Positions 1 through 4,949 of a stretch of 7,212 nucleotides of DNA are shown here, piece by piece (positions within the stretch are counted from its first letter, which is position 1; each line of letters opens with the position of its first letter). The translations under genes and the position numbers were made by a program. The DNA comes from Bacteroidota bacterium (lineage in GTDB: Bacteria; Bacteroidota; Ignavibacteria; UBA10030; UBA8401). The stretch is from NCBI GenBank assembly GCA_030824175.1, contig JAVBYH010000206.1, forward strand, positions 1 to 7,212. Reading direction: 5' to 3'. A model generated the notes under the pieces. That model saw nothing but the letters and a program-made list of their open reading frames with translations. It did not search any database and had not been told where the DNA came from.

Positions 1-761
1 TGTTCGACGGTACCGTATTTTTTCTTCGCCCACGACGAGAAATGTTTCCGCATCGGTTCGCTGAAATCCGCCTCCCACCGCAGCAGTCCCCACATGTGCC
101 ATTCGCCGTAGATGCCGGAGGCGACCTGAATGCCGATGAGATGACGGCCCTCTTCCGTTTTCGAAAACTCCCTGCAGAACTGCTGCAATTTTTCGGTCGA
201 ACTCGCGATCCACTTCGTCGAGGCGAGGCTGAAGCGTTCTGCGCGGCCCGCATCGTGATAGATGAGCTGCCTGTCGGCGGAGAGCGGATCGGGCCGCGCC
301 GGCGCGTTGTCGTACTTCACGCACTCCTCGGGGTGCCGTTTGATCCACCATTTCGGCGCGTTGACATGGAACCGAAAGATGATGCCGGCGTCGGGACACG
401 CCTCGAGCACGCCGCGGATCTGCCGCTTCGCCCTCTCGAGCGTGAACGTGCCGTCCTCGAGCCAGATATGATCGAGGAAGATATCCACCTGGTAGAGTCT
501 CACGCCGAGGTCCGCGAATAATTTGATGTTCAGCTGCGGCACATCGTCCGTCGACCACCTGCCGCCCGGCTGATCCGTGAGCGCGTAGATCATCGGCGAG
601 TACGGGGCGCCGTTGACGAAGATAGTGGGCTTACCGAAATGATTTTTGACCGCGGCTTGAAGCAGGGCCGTTCGCTTCGTTGCTGTGGGTCCTGCCGTGG
701 CGGCTTCGCTCGCGAGCAAAACGAGCGCGATCAGCGAAAGTTGGAGCAGTTTATATATCAT
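1..761 (-). CDS. GH42-like (beta-galactosidase-type) glycoside hydrolase, secreted, C-terminus cut by window edge
   Basis: Open frame of 253 codons from ATG at 761 to the window edge with no stop, so only the N-terminal part is seen. Residues 1-23 look like a Sec signal peptide (MIYK, then a Leu/Ile/Ala-rich core, cleavage likely after ATA at 23); no lipobox Cys. The mature part reads like the first strands of a TIM barrel of clan GH-A: KPTIFVNGAPYSPMIY near 45-60, a LGVRLYQVDIF strand near 85-96, an FRFHVNAPKWW strand near 130-140, then GIYGEWHMWG with Glu220 as candidate acid/base residue, and WAKKKYGT near the edge, which resembles the WLxxKYGT segment of GH42 enzymes. Likely hydrolyses a beta-linked glycoside in the periplasm or outside; the substrate cannot be read. 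No Shine-Dalgarno precedes the ATG, but a promoter-like element lies 44 nt upstream. Downstream of, and probably functionally linked to, the porin gene. GH5- or GH35-like relatives are alternatives; the fold is surer than the family number. Confidence 0.75.
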   Translation of the reverse strand, partial: MIYKLLQLSLIALVLLASEAATAGPTATKRTALLQAAVKNHFGKPTIFVNGAPYSPMIYALTDQPGGRWSTDDVPQLNIKLFADLGVRLYQVDIFLDHIWLEDGTFTLERAKRQIRGVLEACPDAGIIFRFHVNAPKWWIKRHPEECVKYDNAPARPDPLSADRQLIYHDAGRAERFSLASTKWIASSTEKLQQFCREFSKTEEGRHLIGIQVASGIYGEWHMWGLLRWEADFSEPMRKHFSSWAKKKYGTVE

Positions 762-804
762 AGTTGTTTTTCACAGATGGTGTGCGTGCGGAGTACGTAA
801 TCTG

Positions 805-838
805 GGAGAAAAGTAAAGGATAATGCGGGGAATAGCAA
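805..838 (-). promoter_or_regulatory. promoter-like element, copy 1, upstream of the GH42-like gene
   Basis: Minus-strand 34-nt block: TTGC (838-835), one variable base, ATTCCCCGC (833-825), nine mostly variable bases, then TACTTTTCTCC (815-805). It matches copy 2 at 4816-4849 in 26 of 34 positions without gaps. The TTG and TAnnTTTC parts are about 20 nt apart, close to the TTTG / TAnnTTTG boxes known for Bacteroidota primary-sigma promoters. The conserved ATTCCCCGC in the spacer is not part of that consensus and could bind a regulator or reflect another sigma factor. It lies between the porin terminator-like hairpin and the gene start, 44 nt before the ATG, where a promoter is expected. Confidence 0.5.
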
Positions 839-850
839 GGGATAAATCAT

Positions 851-874
851 GACGGGTCCCGAGCAGGCCCCGTC
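851..874 (-). terminator. hairpin after porin gene, probable terminator
   Basis: Fifteen bases after the porin stop the minus strand has GACGGG (874-869) and CCCGTC (856-851), a perfect 6-bp stem around a 12-nt centre that can add a CC/GG pair. It is followed by ATGATTTAT, which is T-rich but not a proper U-tract. Position between two same-strand genes, just before a promoter-like element, supports a transcription end or an mRNA-stabilising structure. Confidence 0.5.
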
Positions 875-888
875 ATGCGTTGCTGCAC

Positions 889-2181
889 TTAGAATCCTAT
901 CTGCGTGCGCATGCCGGCCACGAGGATGTTGCGCGCATCGGTATGGCTGTCCGGCGCTATCACATATTGGACGTCCGGCTGCAGTGTGAGCCAGGAAAGC
1001 GGCTGGAACCGATACAGCATTTCGACAACCACTTCACCCGAGCCATAGCACGATCCGTTTGCGCGGCCGGTGTTCATGAACATGGAGCCGTTATGCACGA
1101 CGGTGCATGCGATGCCGGCATTGTCGTCCGGCTGCATGAAATTTTTCACGCTCACGCCGCCGCAGTATGCGGCGTCGAAGCGGTTGATGCGGGCGTCGGC
1201 GAAACCGTACCGTCCGAAGACGGCCACCGTTGTGCCAAGCGAATTCTCGGCGGCAAAGACGAGTCCTTCGGCTATGGCATATCCTCCGCTGTTCGCATAC
1301 GAGGTCGCGTCCGTTTCATCGAATTGATTCTTCCATGCCTTCGTATAGAACCAGCCGCCGAGAGCGATGCGAAACCGCGAGGCGTTCCCGAACGTGCATC
1401 CCGCCTCGGTCACGGAGAGGGCGCCGTCGTCGCCGCTGAGTATGACGCGCGTACCGGTCGGCCGTTCCGGATCGCCCGGCACAGCATCGAGCAACACGCT
1501 TTGCAGATACGAGGATTCGGTCGGATGCACGGCGATGCGCACGCCGAGCGACGTGACGGGGAAGATCGAGGGACCGTTCCGGCCCGATTGTGCGATATCG
1601 TATCCGATGCCAAACGAGGGATTGATGAACGTGACGGCATTCTCGGTGACGTCGAATTCCGAATTCAGGTCGTAGAGTCCCACGAGCATCGACGCCCGTC
1701 CGTTGAGCAGTTGCTGTTCCAGTGATGCCGTGTACACTCTCCAATTCGAGTACGACTCGATGTTGCTCACGCCCTGCGCGATGCCTGCATTTTGTCCGGG
1801 CGTCGCCCCCTCGTTGCCGAGCCCCTGCAGCGAGAGGGTTGCTCCCTCCCACCCCGCAAGGCGTTCCATGTCCACACTGAGCATGAGCGAGAAATTATGA
1901 ATGGACGATGCCGCGGTGGCGCGTCCGCCCGAGACGGTGGACAGGACATCCGTCGTATAGCCGCTTTCAAGACCGATGCCGTTCTCCGAAAGCAGCGCAC
2001 GCAGGCCGATAATGCCGCCCGCAAGTGTCGGATATTCGTGTTCAGGGGGGCCGAGCCTTGGCTCGTCTGAAGCATCGGTATCCATCGCAAGGAGATGGGG
2101 CGCGGACGTTGTGGAATCGTACTGCGCCCAGACGATATGTCCGGCGGGGATCAGAAGCAGTATGTAGAAAAAAAATTTCAT
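889..2181 (-). CDS. OprB-family carbohydrate-selective outer-membrane porin
   Basis: 430-residue protein that should form an outer-membrane beta-barrel for passive uptake of sugars. The ATG at 2181 is chosen because it starts a clean signal peptide (MKFFFYILLLIPAG...WA, cleavage before Gln20); ATGs at 2232 and 2268 in the same frame would put a Gln/Pro-rich stretch ahead of it. Residues 20-50 are a polar linker; the barrel domain runs from about 55 to the end. Family-like segments are LLSENGIGLESGY with a following GG near 62-85, GLYDLNSEFDV, FINPSFGIGYD followed by GPSIFPVTSLGVRI, and the final strands LSWLTLQPDVQYVIAP and ILVAGMRTQIGF, ending in Phe as barrel proteins commonly do. Cys262, 340, 359 and 378 are the only cysteines in the mature protein. 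No Shine-Dalgarno. Preceded by a regulatory gap with two dyad sites and followed by a GH42-like gene, suggesting uptake and hydrolysis of the same glycan. Substrate specificity cannot be deduced. Confidence 0.85.
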   Translation of the reverse strand: MKFFFYILLLIPAGHIVWAQYDSTTSAPHLLAMDTDASDEPRLGPPEHEYPTLAGGIIGLRALLSENGIGLESGYTTDVLSTVSGGRATAASSIHNFSLMLSVDMERLAGWEGATLSLQGLGNEGATPGQNAGIAQGVSNIESYSNWRVYTASLEQQLLNGRASMLVGLYDLNSEFDVTENAVTFINPSFGIGYDIAQSGRNGPSIFPVTSLGVRIAVHPTESSYLQSVLLDAVPGDPERPTGTRVILSGDDGALSVTEAGCTFGNASRFRIALGGWFYTKAWKNQFDETDATSYANSGGYAIAEGLVFAAENSLGTTVAVFGRYGFADARINRFDAAYCGGVSVKNFMQPDDNAGIACTVVHNGSMFMNTGRANGSCYGSGEVVVEMLYRFQPLSWLTLQPDVQYVIAPDSHTDARNILVAGMRTQIGF

Positions 2182-2301
2182 CGACGGCGGACCTGGAGGC
2201 AGTTGCTGAAAAAGATTCAATAACCATGCCATCGGAACGGGCAGGAAAATCCGCGATTGTATGCTCAATTTGCCGTTTTTTCACACTCATGCGGATTATG
2301 A

Positions 2302-2330
2302 TGTGTATTTTCTACAATTGAATGTGTCAA
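2302..2330 (-). promoter_or_regulatory. candidate porin promoter (-35 TTGACA)
   Basis: The minus strand has a perfect TTGACA (2330-2325), then 17 nt, then TACACA (2307-2302), which matches TATAAT at only three positions. A start site near 2295 would give a leader of about 115 nt before the porin ATG. The AT-rich context in an otherwise GC-rich window supports a control region; the weak -10, and the fact that FCB-group promoters often differ from the sigma-70 consensus, keep this tentative. Confidence 0.3.
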
Positions 2331-2332
2331 TT
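2316..2332. promoter_or_regulatory. inverted repeat AATTG-N7-CAATT over the porin -35 box
   Basis: Perfect 5-bp arms (2316-2320 and 2328-2332) around a 7-nt centre. It overlaps the TTGACA box, so a protein bound here would compete with RNA polymerase. The arms are short and AT-rich, so chance is a real alternative. Confidence 0.25.
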
Positions 2333-2343
2333 CTCCATTGATA

Positions 2344-2360
2344 TTGTAACAATGTGACAA
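2344..2360. promoter_or_regulatory. operator-like dyad TTGTAACA-A-TGTGACAA
   Basis: A 17-bp near-palindrome with 8-bp arms that match at 7 of 8 positions around a single central base. Its centre lies 28 bp from that of the smaller dyad at 2316-2332 and roughly 55-60 bp upstream of the inferred porin start site, a usual place for an activator. The TGTGAC half resembles CRP/FNR-type half-sites, but the spacing is not the CRP one. No U-tract follows, so a terminator for the SGNH gene is less likely. Confidence 0.4.
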
Positions 2361-2433
2361 GGGCGCGCCGATGGATTACGACGGCACGGTGTCAACGATA
2401 GACAGCAATCGCGGGGATGCCTGGCGATACGGG

Positions 2434-3357
2434 TCAGCGGCGATCGGATAGAATGCGGATGAGAGCGGTGTTGAACCGGGCGACACCCGACTGGTTCAGG
2501 TGGTCGGAATCGTAGAAATGCGTCGAGTCGTGCAGCGAGAGGATCTCGTTGAAATTGTAATATGGGCCGTAGGCGCTGATCTGCGCGTCGAATTCCTTGT
2601 GGCCGAGATACGAATCGTAGAGCGACCGGGCCACCGGAGCCTGCACCATGACGAGCCGGCTGCCGCTCGCGCGGATGAGCGACAGGCAGCGTTCGAAGGA
2701 CAAGAATTGCTTTGCGTTGATGCTCACTTCTGCGGGGACGCGCCTGATGATCTGATACGCCTGCGGGTCTTTTTGCACGAAGCCGCCGTCGATATAGAGG
2801 TCGTCCGCCTTCCGTCGATCCTCGGTGAACGCCGCGTTCTGGCGGAAGACGTCGAGGTAGAGACTGTAGATGAGCGTGTTGTAGACGGTGATGTGGTTCT
2901 GCTTCGCCGCCATCTGGAACGACCAGAGGTCGTTCCGATCGTTCGACACGATATCGAGCGACGATTCGACGCCGTCTGAGATGAGGGAGGCCGGAGAGAC
3001 CTCCCAGACGATCGTCGCCGGTTGTATCCGGTCGAGGTAGCGCCGGAGCAGGACCTCCGTTTGAAGGACGGACTGGGCGCTCGATCCGAGATTGAGCGTG
3101 CGCATCCCGTGCCGGCTGAAGATCCTCGTGTCGAATCCCCTGTACGTATGCGATGATCCCAAAAAGAGGATGTCGACATGCTTCATGGTGTCGATCTCCT
3201 GCAGACGGGAATGCAGAAAACCGATCGATCCCTTCCTGTATTTCAGGTTCTTGCCGGGCAGGCCCGCCGCAAAATTTCCCGTGAGCACGACGAGCAGCAC
3301 GTACACGGCCGCCGCAAAGGGCGTGAAGAGCGCTATCGATCGGAAGAATTTTTTCAT
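2434..3357 (-). CDS. membrane-anchored SGNH/GDSL-type protein (AlgJ/DltD-like partner of MBOAT)
   Basis: 307 residues. MKKFFRS followed by a hydrophobic stretch (about 9-27) forms a signal anchor, leaving the rest in the periplasm. SGNH features are visible: block I is FLGSSH at 65-70 with Ser69 as candidate nucleophile, a second block is NLGSSAQS at 89-96, and the C-terminal DSDH at 283-286 gives the DxxH pair (Asp283, His286). In AlgI/AlgJ/AlgX, PatA/PatB and DltB/DltD systems such a protein takes the acyl group exported by the MBOAT partner and transfers it to a glycan or polymer; the same role is inferred here. The ATG lies 6 nt after the MBOAT stop, and an AAGAG weak ribosome site partly overlaps the intergenic bases, so translation is probably coupled. 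A regulatory gap of 252 nt follows. The acceptor is unknown, and an esterase activity cannot be excluded. Confidence 0.85.
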   Translation of the reverse strand: MKKFFRSIALFTPFAAAVYVLLVVLTGNFAAGLPGKNLKYRKGSIGFLHSRLQEIDTMKHVDILFLGSSHTYRGFDTRIFSRHGMRTLNLGSSAQSVLQTEVLLRRYLDRIQPATIVWEVSPASLISDGVESSLDIVSNDRNDLWSFQMAAKQNHITVYNTLIYSLYLDVFRQNAAFTEDRRKADDLYIDGGFVQKDPQAYQIIRRVPAEVSINAKQFLSFERCLSLIRASGSRLVMVQAPVARSLYDSYLGHKEFDAQISAYGPYYNFNEILSLHDSTHFYDSDHLNQSGVARFNTALIRILSDRR

Positions 3358-3363
3358 GCTCTT

Positions 3364-4815
3364 TTAGAATTGGAAATAAATGAACGGCGTTTCGGTTGTC
3401 TGCATGAACATTCCCAGGACGAAGATGAGCAGCGAGTAGAACGCCCAGCGCGCGGTGCGCGGCCATGCAGCGCCTACGCGTGCGATGGCGTACTGCTGCT
3501 CGCGTCCGATCCATTCGACGACGAGGAACGCGAGCACAAGGTACATGGTGACGGCAGCCTCGTCCATTCGTTCGAATCTGGGGATCGTAAAGAGCGATCG
3601 TGTGAAGATGCCGGTGATGTACGTCGCGGCATGGCCGAGGCTTTCGGCCCTGAACACGATCCATGCGAGGACGGTGAGACAGAATGTCGTGAGGATCGCG
3701 CCGGCCTCACGCAGCGTCGGCAGCGCTTTTCCCTTCGCGGCGATCTCGAGGTTGACGCGGTTCGTCTTCAGGAGGATCGAGGGCATGATGAACAGCGCAT
3801 TGAGCAGTCCCCACGCGATGAACGTCCAATTGGCTCCGTGCCAGAATCCGCTCACGAGGAAAATGATGAACGTGTTGCGGACCTTGAACCACATGCCGCC
3901 CCTGCTGCCGCCGAGCGGGATGTAGAGGTAGTCCCGGAACCATGTGGAGAGCGAGATGTGCCAGCGCCTCCAGAACTCGGCGATGTCGCGCGAGAAGTAC
4001 GGGAAGGCGAAGTTGCGTAAAAGGTCGATGCCGAAGAGCCGGGCCGTGCCCAATGCGATATCCGAGTAGCCCGAAAAATCGCAGTAGATCTGGAACGTGA
4101 AGAACAGCGCGCCCGCGACGAGCGTGCTGCCGGAGGCGCCGGCGGAATTGCCGAAGATCATGTTGGCATATTCCGCGCAGTTGTCCGCGATGACGATCTT
4201 CTTGAAGAGGCCCCAGAGGATCTGCCGGAGGCCGTCGACCGCCTTCGCGTAATCGAATTCACGTGACCGCACGATCTGGGGCAAAAGGTGCGTCGCCCGT
4301 TCGATGGGCCCGGCGACGAGGAGCGGGAAGAAGCTGACGAAGACGGAATAGTCGATGAAGTTCTTCTCCGGCGGTATCCGGTCCTTGTAGATGTCGATGA
4401 CGTACGAAAGGCCGTGAAACGTATAGAAGGAGATGCCCACCGGGAGGATCACCTGGAGCGTGCCGAAATTGGCGCTGACACCCAGCAGCGAGAGGCCGTC
4501 GGCAAATGATTCCGTGAAAAAGTTATAATACTTGAAGATGCCGAGGAAGCCGACGTTGATGCTGATGCTGAGCCAGAACCAGAACCGCTTCAACGCGCGG
4601 GTCTTCGCCTCGTGCATCTTGATGCCGGTCGAATAGTCGAGCACCGTCGAAAAGACGAGGAGGAACAGGAATCGGTAGTCCCAGCACGCATAGAAGAAGT
4701 AGCTGGAGACGAGCAGGAGCACGTTCTGGCGTTTGACATTCCCTTGTGCCGCGAACCAATAGAGCAGGAACACTACGGGCAGGAAGAGCGCGAAGTTGAC
4801 AGAATTGAAGAGCAT
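3364..4815 (-). CDS. AlgI-type MBOAT O-acyltransferase
   Basis: 483-residue polytopic inner-membrane protein of the membrane-bound O-acyltransferase family, of usual length for AlgI relatives. It starts with the characteristic MLFNSVNF, which fixes the start at 4815. Landmarks: PVGISFYTFHGLSYVIDIY at 125-143, GPIER at 169-173, IYCDFSGYSDIALG at 243-256, FWRRWHISLSTWFRDY at 281-296 with His286, and SGFWHGANWTFIAWG at 322-336 with His326, which corresponds to the essential His of AlgI. The family moves an acyl group, normally acetyl, from a cytoplasmic donor across the membrane for O-acylation of an extracytoplasmic polymer. The SGNH partner follows after 6 nt. No alginate, cellulose or teichoic-acid synthesis genes are in view, so no specific gene symbol is given. 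No Shine-Dalgarno precedes the ATG; a promoter-like element ends directly at it, suggesting a leaderless or nearly leaderless mRNA. Confidence 0.93.
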   Translation of the reverse strand: MLFNSVNFALFLPVVFLLYWFAAQGNVKRQNVLLLVSSYFFYACWDYRFLFLLVFSTVLDYSTGIKMHEAKTRALKRFWFWLSISINVGFLGIFKYYNFFTESFADGLSLLGVSANFGTLQVILPVGISFYTFHGLSYVIDIYKDRIPPEKNFIDYSVFVSFFPLLVAGPIERATHLLPQIVRSREFDYAKAVDGLRQILWGLFKKIVIADNCAEYANMIFGNSAGASGSTLVAGALFFTFQIYCDFSGYSDIALGTARLFGIDLLRNFAFPYFSRDIAEFWRRWHISLSTWFRDYLYIPLGGSRGGMWFKVRNTFIIFLVSGFWHGANWTFIAWGLLNALFIMPSILLKTNRVNLEIAAKGKALPTLREAGAILTTFCLTVLAWIVFRAESLGHAATYITGIFTRSLFTIPRFERMDEAAVTMYLVLAFLVVEWIGREQQYAIARVGAAWPRTARWAFYSLLIFVLGMFMQTTETPFIYFQF

Positions 4816-4849
4816 GGAGAAACATACCGGTTACGGCGGGGAATTGCAA
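4816..4849 (-). promoter_or_regulatory. promoter-like element, copy 2, abutting the MBOAT start
   Basis: Minus-strand block with TTGC (4849-4846), one variable base, ATTCCCCGC (4844-4836), nine mostly variable bases, then TATGTTTCTCC (4826-4816), directly followed by the ATG at 4815. It matches copy 1 at 805-838 in 26 of 34 positions without gaps. TAnnTTTC fits seven of eight positions of the Bacteroidota TAnnTTTG box. If it is a promoter, transcription would begin at or within a few bases of the start codon. A repressor site is the alternative reading. Confidence 0.5.
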
Positions 4850-4913
4850 CCGAAATCACATACCGCGGAAAAAATGCATACGCGAATTTCCTTTTCCCTT
4901 AGTTAATCCGACA

Positions 4914-4946
4914 CGGCCCCGCCCCCGCGGCGAGGGCGGGGAGCCG
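4914..4946 (-). terminator. strong GC hairpin after the surface-protein gene
   Basis: Three bases after the stop codon, CGGC... and ...GCCG arms enclose a stem: 4914-4916 with 4944-4946, a 2-nt bulge, then 4917-4924 with 4934-4941 (CCCCGCCC/GGGCGGGG), loop 4925-4933. Eleven mostly G-C pairs. On the minus strand it is followed by GTGTCGGATTAACTAAG, not a U-tract, so it may act as an unusual terminator or protect the 3' end. The plus-strand side is followed by TTGTTATTT, but no plus-strand gene ends here. Confidence 0.55.
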
Positions 4947-4949
4947 TTG

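Noticed and set aside
880..1725. 281-codon plus-strand open frame antisense to the porin
   Set aside because: No domain, low-quality composition, and the opposite strand encodes a convincing OprB porin.
2182..2268. N-terminal extension of the porin to ATGs at 2232 or 2268
   Set aside because: The ATG at 2181 starts a clear signal peptide; the extension is Gln/Pro-rich and would bury it.
2327..3664. 445-codon minus-strand open frame overlapping MBOAT and SGNH
   Set aside because: It is rich in Arg/His/Pro, has no recognisable domain, and lies across two well-supported genes in another frame; typical of GC-rich shadow frames.
3178..4020. 280-codon plus-strand open frame antisense to SGNH and MBOAT
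   Set aside because: Charged, Glu/Arg/His-rich product without motifs, fully opposite conserved family sequence.
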